Of a DNA stretch of 64,000 nucleotides, positions 7,177 to 15,931 are shown in pieces. The translations under genes and the position numbers were made by a program. Position 1 is the stretch's first letter. Each line of letters opens with the position of its first letter. The DNA comes from Streptomyces sp. TSRI0107. Its GTDB lineage: Bacteria; Actinomycetota; Actinomycetes; Streptomycetales; Streptomycetaceae. The notes beneath the pieces are model-generated. The model was given only the letters and a program-made list of their open reading frames with translations. It did not search any database and had not been told where the DNA came from. The DNA lies in NCBI RefSeq assembly GCF_001905845.1, contig NZ_LIVZ01000004.1, positions 1 through 64,000 of the forward strand, given 5' to 3'.

Positions 7177-8180
7177 GCCGCCTCCATCCAGATGTCGGCC
7201 AGGGACTCCTCGAGGTTGATCCGGGGCCGCCAGCCGAGCCGGTCGCGGGCGGTACGGACGTCGGCCTGCTGCCAGCTGCCGCAGCCGTCTGGGTACGGGT
7301 AGGCGACGGGAGCGGCGTGCGGCGGGTGGTCGGAGTCGCCGCGGTGGTGCCCGAGGGCTTCACCGCGGTGGTGTGCGAGGGCTTCGGGGCGCGGATGCCC
7401 GATGGCGGGGCGGAGCGGGCCGGGAGGGCCGTCGAGTTCGTGGAGTGCGCCGCCGTAACCGGCCACGCGGGCGAGCGTCGCGGCGGCGTCCCGCAGCCGT
7501 ACGGCACGGCCGGAGCCGATGTTGATGACGCCCTGGGCGGCGGAGAGCGAGGCGGCGTGCACCGCGCGGGCCACGTCACGGACGTCGACGAAGTCCCGCT
7601 GGACGCCGAGGCCGCCGAGCTTGAGCTCGCCGTCGCCGGTCTGCATGGCCCGGCGCATCGCCTCGGCGAGGCGGCCGAGCGGTGATCCGGCGGGGGTGCC
7701 GGGTCCGGCCGGGGAGAAGACGCGCAGGACGACCGCGTCCAGGCCGGAGCCGAGGACGAGTTCGGTGGCGGCGAGCTTGCTGACGCCGTACGGGCCGCCG
7801 GGGCGCGGGACGGCGTCCTCGGCGGTGGAGGAGCCGGGCTGGCTGGGGCCGTACTCGGCGGAGCAGCCGATCTGCACCAGCCGGGCGCCGCAGCCGCTGC
7901 GCCGCAGGGCCTCGCAGACCGTGGCGACGGCGACCGTGTTGTGGCGGGTGAGCTCGCGGGCGCCGCCCCGGGTGGCGCCCGCGCAGTTGATGACGACGCC
8001 GGGGTGGACCGCGTCGAGGAAGCGGGTGAGCGCGCCGGGGCTGCCGGACGCGAGGTCGAAGCGGACGTCGGCGTCGTCGCCGCGGCCGAGCGCGGTGAGC
8101 TGGACGGCCGGGTCGGCGAGCAGCCGGTCGGCGACGTAGCGGCCGAGGTATCCGTTGGCTCCGATCAGCAGAACCCTCAT
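7164..8180 (-). CDS. NAD-dependent sugar epimerase/dehydratase (extended SDR)
   Basis: A 338-aa extended short-chain dehydrogenase. The N-terminal nucleotide loop is GANGYLG and the catalytic Tyr-Lys pair is in YGVSK, with a preceding GCSAEYG. A nucleotide-sugar 4-epimerase or 4-reductase role is likely, supplying an activated sugar to the glycosyltransferase two genes upstream (inference from context). An insertion near residues 280-305 is rich in His/Pro and may be a loop. The ATG overlaps the stop of the 63-aa gene (ATGA), so translation is coupled. Confidence 0.85.
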   Translation of the reverse strand: MRVLLIGANGYLGRYVADRLLADPAVQLTALGRGDDADVRFDLASGSPGALTRFLDAVHPGVVINCAGATRGGARELTRHNTVAVATVCEALRRSGCGARLVQIGCSAEYGPSQPGSSTAEDAVPRPGGPYGVSKLAATELVLGSGLDAVVLRVFSPAGPGTPAGSPLGRLAEAMRRAMQTGDGELKLGGLGVQRDFVDVRDVARAVHAASLSAAQGVINIGSGRAVRLRDAAATLARVAGYGGALHELDGPPGPLRPAIGHPRPEALAHHRGEALGHHRGDSDHPPHAAPVAYPYPDGCGSWQQADVRTARDRLGWRPRINLEESLADIWMEAACRI

Positions 8181-8368
8181 CGGGCGACTCCCGGGGTGCG
8201 CGCGTCGATCACCTGGACGGCACGGGACGCACTGGCGCCGGCGGCTCCGGTCGCTGCGGTCACGCCGGTGGCGCCCATCACGCCGGTGGTTCCGTTCGCT
8301 CCGGACGGAACACCGAACGCGCCGGTGGCTCCGGGCGCTCCGGGGATTCCGGGTCGGGAGGTGGTCAT
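8177..8368 (-). CDS. 63-aa collagen-like Gly-rich peptide
   Basis: A 63-aa protein whose first half has G-x-y triplets (GIPGAPGATGAFG) and whose centre is built from GxxG/TG steps. There is no signal peptide or membrane segment. A clear GAAGGAG site precedes the ATG, and its stop overlaps the epimerase start as ATGA, so it is very likely translated as part of this operon. Function is unknown; a structural or chaperone-like partner of the polysaccharide machinery is a guess. It is too short to be well predicted by gene finders. Confidence 0.65.
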   Translation of the reverse strand: MTTSRPGIPGAPGATGAFGVPSGANGTTGVMGATGVTAATGAAGASASRAVQVIDARTPGVAR

Positions 8369-8487
8369 CTGGTGTTCTCCTTCGAGGGCGTGGTGCGGGT
8401 GCCTGCGGCGGCCTGGCCGGCCGCCCGCGGCGGATGGATGGTTCGGGGTGGCGGCGCGGCCGGGCCGCGCCGGGTGCGGGGCGGCGG

Positions 8488-9708
8488 TCAGCATCGGGCG
8501 TCCCTCCGGGCGTGGGCCGAGGCGCGGACGAGGGTGCGGTTCGCGTGGATCAGCAGCGTCAGCGCGCCGGCTCCGCAGACCAGCGCCGGTACGCCGCCGG
8601 GCCCCCAGGCGTCCATGACGCTCTGTACGGGCGTGGCGAGGAAGCCGCAGCCCGGGAGGCGGGCGGCGAACAGGGAGGCCGCCGCCGTGGCCTCGGCTGC
8701 CGCGGTGGCGCCGAGGACCAGCGCCGGGGCGTGGGTGAAACCGTGTGCGGCGAGCAGGCGGGCGAGCAGCAGCAGGGCACCCAGGGTCAGGATCTGCGCA
8801 TGGGCGGCGGGCTCGTCCAGGACGGTGGCCGCGAGGACGTGCAGGCCCGCGAGGGCGGCCAGGTACAGCACGAACGCGCCGAACAGCAGCGGTCGTACGG
8901 CGGTGGTGAACTCCTCCAGGCCGCGGCTGGCCGTCAGTCTGCGGCGGGCGCCGGCGGTGAACAAGTGGGCGCTCCAGGCGGCGGGGGCGCAGGACAGGGT
9001 GAGGGCCACGAGGGCGGCGGTGTCGACCGGCCAGGAGGTGTCGGGGGTGCCGCTCGGCAGGGCGTCGGGGCCTCCGGTGGCGGCGGTGGTCAGCAGGCCG
9101 TCGCCGAGGACGGCGTAGGCGAGGAGCCACCAGGTCCAGACGCGGACGGCGGCGGCGCGGGGCGCGGACGCCGGTCCGGGGCGGTGCGCGCCGAGCGGTC
9201 CGCGGGTCAGGGCCACGCGCACGGCGAGGGCCACGGCGAGGAGACCCACCGCGGCCACGGCGAGGCGGGCCTGGCCGTGGGTGTGGCGCAGTCCGGCGAG
9301 GGCGGCCGCACAGGCGACGCCGGGCAGCAGGGTGCGGACGGCCCAGTCCCCGCGCATCCCGGAGGACGGCGCGGGCGGCGCCGGGGGCGCGGGCGTGTCG
9401 GCGTTCCGTGGGACGCGGGCGTACATCTCCTCGGCGAGGGAGAAGACGTCCCGGTGGCGGAAGCGGGCGGCGGTCCGGTCGGTGATGCCGTGCGCCTCCA
9501 GGCCGGCAGCGATCTCCAGCGGGTCCACGGCCCGCTCGCACAGCTCGCGGTGCCGGTGCATCAGGGCCTTGACGGGGTCGGCCGTGCCTCGGCGGGGAGC
9601 GGCGGCTGCCGGCTTGCCCGAAGGCTGCCCGTCCGCCGCCTGGTACCACCCGTCGACGGGGTACGGCCCGTCCACGGAGTGCCCGCGCTCCAGGTCGAGA
9701 TCGCTCAT
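8488..9708 (-). CDS. Multi-pass integral membrane protein of the exopolysaccharide-like operon
   Basis: A 406-aa protein. Residues 1 to about 100 are cytoplasmic-looking and contain a conserved-looking segment (LMHRHRELCERAV, then GITDRTAARFRHRDVF). About eight hydrophobic helices follow. No family is recognised; by position it could be the membrane component that exports or polymerises the glycan, but it does not obviously resemble PelG or PelE. Its ATG overlaps the glycosyltransferase stop (ATGA). Upstream extensions of the frame are shadows of that gene. Confidence 0.75.
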   Translation of the reverse strand: MSDLDLERGHSVDGPYPVDGWYQAADGQPSGKPAAAAPRRGTADPVKALMHRHRELCERAVDPLEIAAGLEAHGITDRTAARFRHRDVFSLAEEMYARVPRNADTPAPPAPPAPSSGMRGDWAVRTLLPGVACAAALAGLRHTHGQARLAVAAVGLLAVALAVRVALTRGPLGAHRPGPASAPRAAAVRVWTWWLLAYAVLGDGLLTTAATGGPDALPSGTPDTSWPVDTAALVALTLSCAPAAWSAHLFTAGARRRLTASRGLEEFTTAVRPLLFGAFVLYLAALAGLHVLAATVLDEPAAHAQILTLGALLLLARLLAAHGFTHAPALVLGATAAAEATAAASLFAARLPGCGFLATPVQSVMDAWGPGGVPALVCGAGALTLLIHANRTLVRASAHARRDARC

Positions 9709-11477
9709 CGCATCCCCTTCACAGCGGACACCGGGGAGACCTCGGAAACCGGGGCGACGGCGGACACCGGGCGGACCGATGGCACCGATGGCACCGATGG
9801 CACCGAAGGCACCGAGGAGCCCGCGGACGCCGGCGACAGGCCGGGCACGCCCGTCGGAGCCGTCCAGCGGCCCGCCACGCGGGCCTCGGCGGGCACGGCG
9901 AACGGCAGCAATTCGCCGGCGCCGTCGAGGACGACGCGCCGGACCGGGCACCGCGCGACGATCTCGAGATAGAGGCCGTGGAACGCCGCGATGTTCTGCT
10001 CGGCGGTGAACAGTTCGAGTGCGCGGGCGCGCGCCGCGGCCCCCAGGCGCGCACGGCGCTCGGGGTCGCGCAGCAATGCCACGCACGCCTTCGCGAGCGC
10101 CCGCGGGTTGCGCGGTGGCACCACGAGCCCGGTGCCGCCGATGACCTCGACGACCGCGCCGACGTCCGTGGACACGGTCGCCCGGGCGCAGAGCATGGCC
10201 TCGACGAGGCTGATCGGGAAGCCCTCGACGACGCTGGACAGCACGGTCACGGCACCGGACGCGTACGCCTCGGCGGGCGTCGGCGTCTCGGGGCCGCCTA
10301 TCTCCTCGAAGGAGACCGGGTTGTCGCCGACGGCGTGCGGTCCCGCCGCCTCGTCGGGGAAGAGCTGGGCGGCGAGCGCCCCGCAGTGGGCGAGGTAGGC
10401 CGCGCCCTCCGGCCCGACGGGCGCGCCGATGATCCGCAGGCGGGTCGTCGGCTCCTCCTTGCGGACCTCGGCGAAGGCGTGCAGCAGGGAGACCAGGTCC
10501 TTGGCCGGTTCGATCCGGCCGACCCAGACCAGCGTGTCGGGGTCGGCGTTCTCCGGCGCCTCCCCCACCTCAGCGAAGGGGGCGGCGTCCATGCCGGGGT
10601 GGACGGTGCGCAGCTTGGCCCGGTCCGCGCCGCAGCGTTCCTGCCAGCGCCGGGCGTGCGCGTTGCCGGAGGTGACGCGTTCGGCGCGACGGTAGATCTC
10701 GGCGGTGAGCCGGCCGTGGAAGGCGGCGACCAGCGCGCGGACGGCGGGCGCGGACCCGGTGGACTCCGGCGCGGCCAGGTAGTGCGTGCGCAGCCGCACG
10801 CCGTACTCGGTGACCAGCAGCGGTACGCCGTGGAAGTGCCGGGCGAGCAGCCCGGGCAGGGCGGCCGCGCCGCCGGACGCCGCGTGGCAGAGGTCGACCG
10901 AGCCGAGGCCGTCGTCCTCGTACCAGTCGAGCGAGAGGGGGCGCAGGGCGCGTTCGAGGTGCGCGGCGACGCCGAGCAGGTCTGGCACGCCCGCCTCGCG
11001 CGCCGCCTGTGACGCGCCGGGCGCGCGGCAGGCGCGCTCCAGTGCGCGTACGGCGCTCTCGGAGCGGAGTGCGCCGACCAGCCCGCCCTCCTCGCGGGCC
11101 AGCTCGGCGAGCCCGTAGAGCGCGTTGGCGAAACGGTCCGCCTCAGTGGCGGAAGCCTCCTCCGGGCGCCCCGCGACGTCCGCGGGACCGGCGCACAGAG
11201 AGGCGGCCAGATCGCCGTACGCCTCCTGGAAGCGCCGGCGCGCGCGCCTCCCGTATCCGGCGCCGTGGTCCTCGGCGGTCCACAGCGGCGCCGTACGGAC
11301 CCTGCCGACCTGCGGCGGAAGCGGGACCCAGCCCTCGTCCTCCTGCCGTTCGCTGCGGCTGAGCGCGTAGACGTCGAACTCGTGCTGCCCGAGCCCGCGC
11401 ACGAGCCGGTCGCACCAGAGCCTGGCGTCACCGCTCACATACGGGTAGCCACCCTCCGTAAGCAGTCCGATGCGCAC
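9705..11477 (-). CDS. PelF-like family 4 glycosyltransferase
   Basis: A 590-aa GT-B glycosyltransferase. The N-terminus (IGLLTEGGYPYVSGD...W) is the DUF3492 signature of PelF, the cytoplasmic transferase of Pel exopolysaccharide synthesis. The C-terminal GT4 domain has VGRIEPAKDL and EGFPISLVEAM with the retaining-GT Glu. The last 60 residues are a low-complexity SVPSVPSV tail not typical of PelF. GTG at 11477 begins exactly at the conserved TEGGYPY segment; the longer frame reaches into intergenic DNA. A REP-like element lies in frame near 10556-10580. First gene of the operon. Confidence 0.85.
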   Translation of the reverse strand: MRIGLLTEGGYPYVSGDARLWCDRLVRGLGQHEFDVYALSRSERQEDEGWVPLPPQVGRVRTAPLWTAEDHGAGYGRRARRRFQEAYGDLAASLCAGPADVAGRPEEASATEADRFANALYGLAELAREEGGLVGALRSESAVRALERACRAPGASQAAREAGVPDLLGVAAHLERALRPLSLDWYEDDGLGSVDLCHAASGGAAALPGLLARHFHGVPLLVTEYGVRLRTHYLAAPESTGSAPAVRALVAAFHGRLTAEIYRRAERVTSGNAHARRWQERCGADRAKLRTVHPGMDAAPFAEVGEAPENADPDTLVWVGRIEPAKDLVSLLHAFAEVRKEEPTTRLRIIGAPVGPEGAAYLAHCGALAAQLFPDEAAGPHAVGDNPVSFEEIGGPETPTPAEAYASGAVTVLSSVVEGFPISLVEAMLCARATVSTDVGAVVEVIGGTGLVVPPRNPRALAKACVALLRDPERRARLGAAARARALELFTAEQNIAAFHGLYLEIVARCPVRRVVLDGAGELLPFAVPAEARVAGRWTAPTGVPGLSPASAGSSVPSVPSVPSVPSVRPVSAVAPVSEVSPVSAVKGMR

Positions 11478-11555
11478 GAGTGCACCCCCGATCTCCCTGT
11501 GGGGAGCCGCCGTCACCCGGCGGCTCGCAGCGGGACGAACGTATGCGGACAAGCC

Positions 11556-11589
11556 GGTGGCGCGACGGACGGTTGTCCATCGCGCCACC
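11556..11589 (-). terminator. Hairpin between DUF3152 gene and glycosyltransferase operon
   Basis: A 10-bp stem (GGTGGCGCGA with TCGCGCCACC), one mismatch and a further 4-bp stem around a GGTT loop. It sits downstream of the DUF3152 stop and upstream of the GT start, so it is either a terminator or part of the operon leader. Confidence 0.55.
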
Positions 11590-11664
11590 AAAAGGGGTGA
11601 ACGGTCGTAACTTTCCCGTGCGGGCCGCGTTCGGCCGCGCTAGGAGATGACCGGCACTCGGTGC

Positions 11665-13176
11665 TCAGCTCTGCGGATACGCCCAGGGGTTGGGCTTGCA
11701 GCGGATGCCGCCGTACTCCAGGAACTTGGTCTGCTGCTGCATCACCGGAGCGAGGTCGCCGTTCTTGTCGCAGGTCACATGGGAGTAGCCGAGCCGGTGG
11801 CCGACCTCGTGGTTGATCAGCATCTGCCGGTAGGCGTGTATCTCGTCCTGGCCGTACGTCGTCGAGCCCTGCGCCCAGCGGTAGGCGTTGATCATCACGC
11901 GTTCGGTGGACGCGGAGTCGCACGAGACGTTGTCGACCGTGGTGTCCAGGCCGGACTTGGCACACCAGTCGGCGGTCGTGCCGGGGCTCGCGAGGGTGAT
12001 CACGAAGTCGGGCTCGCCGGAGTGGATGCGCTCGAAGGTACGGGCGCCGTTGTGCGCCCAGCTGCGGTCGTCGTTGAGGGTCAGATGCACGGCCCGCGCG
12101 AACAGCTCGGCGTCCAGCCCGAGCCCCTTCTCCACGTCCACCCGGTAGGTGTACTTCTGCCCGGTCCCCGGCGCCTTGTCGATCCCGGCGACCGCCTCGA
12201 ACTTCCCGGAACCGTCGAGCGACGGGTTCATCGGGTACGTCTTCGCCATCTTCTGGGCGTACGTCAGCTGCACCGGCGGCGCCGGCGCACCGCTCGGCGT
12301 CGGCCGCCCCTCCCCGCGCGAGGCGGGGTCGCGGGACTCCCGCGCCTGGTCGACGGCCGCCTCCGGCCGTACGGCGCCGCTGTCGCCCCCGTCGGCGACC
12401 TGGCCCGCGACCACCACGGCCAGCACGGTGGTCACGGCGGCGGCCGCGATGCCGGTGAACGCCCGTCCCTTGCCACCGCCACCGGCACGTTTGCCGTCGC
12501 CGCGCCCCTGCTCACCGGGCGGCGGGGCGTCGTCGGCCTCGGGATCGGGGGCGGTGGCGTCCCAGCGGGTGAACGAGGCGTACGGGTCGGCGGCCGGGGT
12601 GAGGGGCGTGAAGACGTCGTCGTCCGCGTCGAAGGCGTCCAGGTAGTCCTGCCGGGGGCCGGCCTGCCGCCCTCGCCGCGACCCCGGACGCCGTGACCCC
12701 GCACCCGGCCCGGCCCCGATCCCGGTGCCGGTCCCGGCCGGATCTGCGGGACCCCGCAACTCCCCCCATCCGCCACCGGGTTCCCGCTGCTCGGGATGCC
12801 CGCCACGAACGTGGGGCGTGCCGTGCGCGGGAGTGCCGCCGGAGAACCGGGGCACACCGCGCGCGGGAGTGCCGTCGGGGAACTGAGGAACACCGCGCGC
12901 GGGAGTACCGTCCGGGAACTGAGGCATGCCGTGCGCCGGAGTGCCGTCGGGCAACCGGGGCATGCCATGCGCCGGAGTGCCGTCAGGGAACCGGGGCGTG
13001 CCGTGCGGAGGCGTCCCCTCGGGGAAGCCCTGACCCCCATGCCCGGACGCCCCCTCGGGAATCCCCCGCCGTGAGCCCTCCGTACCCGCGGACCCCCCGG
13101 CCCGTCGCCTTCCCGTACCGCTTGCGCCCGTGCTCTCACCTTTCGGTGCCGGACCGCGGCGGCTGTGGCGTCCCAC
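11665..13176 (-). CDS. DUF3152 zinc-metalloprotease-like membrane protein
   Basis: A 503-aa protein. The N-terminal 250 residues are low complexity, including six 12-residue repeats of the type GTPAHGMPRFPD. A single membrane helix (GIAAAAVTTVLAVVVAGQV) puts the C-terminal DUF3152 domain outside. That domain carries the metzincin motif HEVGHRLGYSH from His456 (His456, His460, His466 as zinc ligands). Substrate unknown. GTG at 13176 gives the MGRHSRRGPAPK start and has GGGGAG upstream inside the end of the hydrolase gene. Confidence 0.85.
   Translation of the reverse strand: MGRHSRRGPAPKGESTGASGTGRRRAGGSAGTEGSRRGIPEGASGHGGQGFPEGTPPHGTPRFPDGTPAHGMPRLPDGTPAHGMPQFPDGTPARGVPQFPDGTPARGVPRFSGGTPAHGTPHVRGGHPEQREPGGGWGELRGPADPAGTGTGIGAGPGAGSRRPGSRRGRQAGPRQDYLDAFDADDDVFTPLTPAADPYASFTRWDATAPDPEADDAPPPGEQGRGDGKRAGGGGKGRAFTGIAAAAVTTVLAVVVAGQVADGGDSGAVRPEAAVDQARESRDPASRGEGRPTPSGAPAPPVQLTYAQKMAKTYPMNPSLDGSGKFEAVAGIDKAPGTGQKYTYRVDVEKGLGLDAELFARAVHLTLNDDRSWAHNGARTFERIHSGEPDFVITLASPGTTADWCAKSGLDTTVDNVSCDSASTERVMINAYRWAQGSTTYGQDEIHAYRQMLINHEVGHRLGYSHVTCDKNGDLAPVMQQQTKFLEYGGIRCKPNPWAYPQS
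12817..13032 (-). repeat. Six tandem 36-bp repeats in the DUF3152 gene
   Basis: Six consecutive 36-bp units encode a 12-residue Gly/Pro-rich repeat. Units differ by a few bases, with neighbouring units most alike. All are in frame, as expected for a tolerated length-variable linker. Confidence 0.85.
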
Positions 13177-13184
13177 GTCGCGTC

Positions 13185-14174
13185 TCAGCTCCCCGCGCTC
13201 ACGGACGCGGCGGAGTCGCCGGCGGCCTCCTGGGCCAGCAGGTCGCGGAAGGCGGCCGCCACCGTCTCGGGGTACTCCATCATCGCCACGTGCCCGGCGT
13301 CCGGCAGCGTGATCAGCCGGGCGTCGCGGAAGGCGCGGGCGGCCCGCTGGGCCATGCGGAAGCCGACGAGCTGGTCGCGGCCGCCGTAGATGAGGAGGGT
13401 CGGCGCGAGCACCCGCTCGGCCTGGCGCCACAGCCCGTGCTGCCCGCCCAGGGTGTAGGCGTTGACGATGCCCCGCGCGGAGCGCGCCATCGCGTCCCAG
13501 AAGTACGGCAGTCTCAGCCGTCGCTCCATCTCCTCGACCGCGTTGCGGAAGCCTTCCGGCGTGACCCGTCCGGGGTCTCCGTAGCAGAGCGCCATCACTC
13601 CGCGGACCCGCTGCTCGGCCGACCATTCCCGGGTGATGCGGGTGAACAGTGCGGCCACCCCGGGCAGCGCCAGCAGCGCCGTGGGGACGGCGGTGCGCTG
13701 GACCCGGAGTTCCGGCAGCGCGGGGGAGACGAGCGTGAGCGACCGGACGAGGTCGGGCCGCACCGCGGCGACCCGGGTGGTGACGGCACCGCCGAGGGAG
13801 TTGCCGAAGAGGTGCACGGGGCCGCGGCCGGCGGAGTCGAGGTAGCGGATGACCGCGCGGGCGTGCCCGGTGACGGAGTAGTCGCCGTCGTCCGGCGGCG
13901 GGGAGTCGCCGAAGCCCGGCAGATCGACGGCCTCGCTGTCGACGACGTCGGCCAGCAGCGGCATCAGCGCGGACCAGTTCTGCGAGGAGCCGCCGAGGCC
14001 GTGGACGTAGAGCGCGGGCGGGAGTCCTTCACGCGCGGGCGGCCGGGAACGCACCTTGAGGGTGATGCCGGGCAGTTGGACCGACCTGAGCCGTTCGCCC
14101 TCCGCGACCCGCACGGGCGCGACCTTCGGGAGCACGTTGGCAGTCGGCACGAAGGCTGGCTCGGTCGAAGACAT
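13185..14174 (-). CDS. Alpha/beta-fold hydrolase
   Basis: A 329-aa alpha/beta hydrolase with oxyanion motif HGLGGSSQNW, nucleophile elbow GNSLGG, acid in YGGRDQLVGF and a His near DAGHVAMME. The overall pattern is like meta-cleavage-product hydrolases, but the substrate cannot be told. The start has no Shine-Dalgarno, but TAACAT lies 6 nt before the ATG, so a leaderless mRNA is likely. The downstream DUF3152 gene begins 8 bp after the stop and may be co-transcribed. Confidence 0.85.
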   Translation of the reverse strand: MSSTEPAFVPTANVLPKVAPVRVAEGERLRSVQLPGITLKVRSRPPAREGLPPALYVHGLGGSSQNWSALMPLLADVVDSEAVDLPGFGDSPPPDDGDYSVTGHARAVIRYLDSAGRGPVHLFGNSLGGAVTTRVAAVRPDLVRSLTLVSPALPELRVQRTAVPTALLALPGVAALFTRITREWSAEQRVRGVMALCYGDPGRVTPEGFRNAVEEMERRLRLPYFWDAMARSARGIVNAYTLGGQHGLWRQAERVLAPTLLIYGGRDQLVGFRMAQRAARAFRDARLITLPDAGHVAMMEYPETVAAAFRDLLAQEAAGDSAASVSAGS

Positions 14175-14294
14175 GCGGCAATGTTACGAGGTGATCACGT
14201 AGCAGTTCCTGTGTTCGCCGTCACAGCGGTCAGATAATACTCCGAGAGAGCGGCGCCGTTCCGGCAGTGGGACGGCCGATGCGCACCGAGTGAC

Positions 14295-14326
14295 GATCCG
14301 GACGCGGATCGCATAGCGTCCGGATC
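14295..14326. promoter_or_regulatory. 11-bp inverted repeat in a divergent promoter region
   Basis: GATCCGGACGC and GCGTCCGGATC are separated by 10 bp, between divergently transcribed genes. A terminator is not needed here, so an operator is possible. No regulator can be assigned; a TetR gene lies 0.5 kb away. Confidence 0.4.
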
Positions 14327-14408
14327 GGGTGTCTCCTAGGCTCGTACAGAGGGCACCCGCGTGTGGCCCCTGCTCATCTCAGGGACGTTCGTAGGAAGGG
14401 AGCCCACC

Positions 14409-14633
14409 ATGGCCGTAGATCCCACAGACCCCGAGACGTTCGAGAACGGTGACGGCGAGGAAGCCCGGGAGTTCGACGTCGAGGCCCCCGAGGGCGACGC
14501 GGCGGAGCAGCACACGGACGTCAAGCCGGACCGCGACGACCCGCTGACCGGCCTCGACCCCGACCGCGCCAACGAGGCGGATCTCGTCGAGCAGACCCGC
14601 GTGGTCCGGCTCGACGAGGACGACTACCGGTGA
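14409..14633 (+). CDS. Small acidic protein of unknown function
   Basis: A 74-aa, strongly acidic protein (Asp/Glu-rich, few hydrophobics) that is probably disordered. Start is clear: GGAAGGGAG precedes the ATG. I recall similar small acidic proteins in other Streptomyces but know no function. It lies alone between a divergent hydrolase gene and the TetR gene. Confidence 0.7.
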   Translation: MAVDPTDPETFENGDGEEAREFDVEAPEGDAAEQHTDVKPDRDDPLTGLDPDRANEADLVEQTRVVRLDEDDYR

Positions 14634-14840
14634 TCCGGCTCCGCGCCGGAGCAACGCGAGCACCGCTGACCAGGAACGGGGACATTTTTTGCCCGGTCTG
14701 CATCTCATCGAAACCTTTTGCGCGGCTATCGCCACCGTCCGGTACGTGAAATTCTGCGCTCGCACCGCGCACGACACGGTTACCGAAAAGTACGATGGCG
14801 GCGCGGCGCACACCGCATGTGGACGATTTTGGGAGGCGGC

Positions 14841-15488
14841 GTGACAGCCATCGAGCAGACAGAGGCGGCACGCCCGCGGGGTACGCGCCTGCCGCGCCGT
14901 GCCCGACGGAACCAGCTGCTGGGCGCCGCTCAGGAAGTCTTCGTGGCACAGGGCTACCACGCGGCCGCGATGGACGACATCGCCGAACGCGCCGGCGTCA
15001 GCAAGCCGGTGCTCTACCAGCACTTCCCGGGCAAGCTCGACCTCTATCTCGCACTGCTGGACCAGCACTGCGAGTCCCTGATCCAGTCCGTGCGCAGCGC
15101 TCTGGCGTCGACCACCGACAACAAGCAGCGCGTACGGGCGACGATGGACGCGTACTTCGCGTACGTCGAGGACGACGGCGGTGCCTTCCGCCTGGTCTTC
15201 GAGTCGGACCTGACGAACGAGCCCGCCGTGCGCGAGCGCGTCGACAAGGTCACCAACGACTGCGCGGAGGCGATCTGCGACGTCATCGCGGAGGACACCG
15301 GTCTCTCCCGGGCGGAGTCGATGCTGCTCGCCTCCGGCCTCGGCGGCCTCGCCCAGGTGGTGGCCCGCTCCTGGCTGCACAGCGACCGCAGCGTCCCGCG
15401 CGACCAGGCGGTGCAGCTGCTGACCTCACTGGCCTGGCGGGGCATCGCGGGCTTCCCGCTGCACGGCACGGAGCAGCCGCAGCACTGA
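14841..15488 (+). CDS. TetR/AcrR-family transcriptional regulator
   Basis: A 215-aa regulator. Residues about 20-80 form the TetR helix-turn-helix domain (DDIAERAGVSKPVLYQHF). The C-terminal ligand domain has a Trp/Phe-lined helical core. GTG at 14841 follows GGGAGGCGGC. It lies 160 bp upstream of the DUF3107 gene. Target unknown; autoregulation is usual in the family. The 14634-14840 gap upstream is comparatively AT-rich and should hold its promoter. Confidence 0.9.
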   Translation: MTAIEQTEAARPRGTRLPRRARRNQLLGAAQEVFVAQGYHAAAMDDIAERAGVSKPVLYQHFPGKLDLYLALLDQHCESLIQSVRSALASTTDNKQRVRATMDAYFAYVEDDGGAFRLVFESDLTNEPAVRERVDKVTNDCAEAICDVIAEDTGLSRAESMLLASGLGGLAQVVARSWLHSDRSVPRDQAVQLLTSLAWRGIAGFPLHGTEQPQH

Positions 15489-15648
15489 CACGGCGGACCG
15501 GTGCGCGGGCGGGTGCGCGTTTTTGTTCCCGTCCGCTGTTCGCTACCGGCGTTCTCGCGCGGAGCGTGCGCGTCCCCTCACCGGGCTAATGTGTGCTGGG
15601 TACGGCGCGGACGCCCGCGCAACACTGACCGTTCGGAGGGACATAGCC

Positions 15649-15876
15649 GTGGAGGTCAAGATCGGCGTGCAGCACGCGCCCCGCGAGATCGTTCTGGAGA
15701 GCGGTCAGAGTGCCGAGGAGGTCGAGCGCGTGGTGGCCGAGGCACTGGCCGGCAAGTCGCAGCTGCTGAGCCTCGTGGACGAGCACGGCCGCAAGGTACT
15801 GGTCCCGGCCGACCGCCTCGCCTATGTGGAGCTGGGCGAGCCGGCGCCGCGCAAGGTGGGCTTCGGCGCGCTGTAG
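15649..15876 (+). CDS. DUF3107 family protein
   Basis: A 75-aa protein with the DUF3107 pattern: EVKIGVQ start, VERVVAEAL helix, LVDEHGRKVLVPADRLAYVELG and a C-terminal KVGFG. It is conserved across actinobacteria as a small alpha/beta protein with no assigned function. GTG start with CGGAGGGA 8 nt upstream. TAATGT at about 15587-15592 could be its -10. A strong hairpin follows, so it is a single-gene unit. Confidence 0.85.
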   Translation: MEVKIGVQHAPREIVLESGQSAEEVERVVAEALAGKSQLLSLVDEHGRKVLVPADRLAYVELGEPAPRKVGFGAL

Positions 15877-15896
15877 GCGGCGCACGAGCGAGAACT

Positions 15897-15931
15897 GAGG
15901 GCCCGTCGGGTGTCGCACCCGGCGGGCCCTC
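15897..15931 (+). terminator. Intrinsic terminator after DUF3107
   Basis: GAGGGCCCG pairs with CGGGCCCTC, with further near-pairing inside. It lies 20 bp after the stop codon. There is no U-tract, as is usual in Streptomyces. Confidence 0.75.

Noticed and set aside
5200..7302. Long plus-strand frame opposite moeZ and the spherulin-like gene
   Set aside because: Shadow of real minus-strand genes with clear motifs; no ribosome site or recognisable domain.
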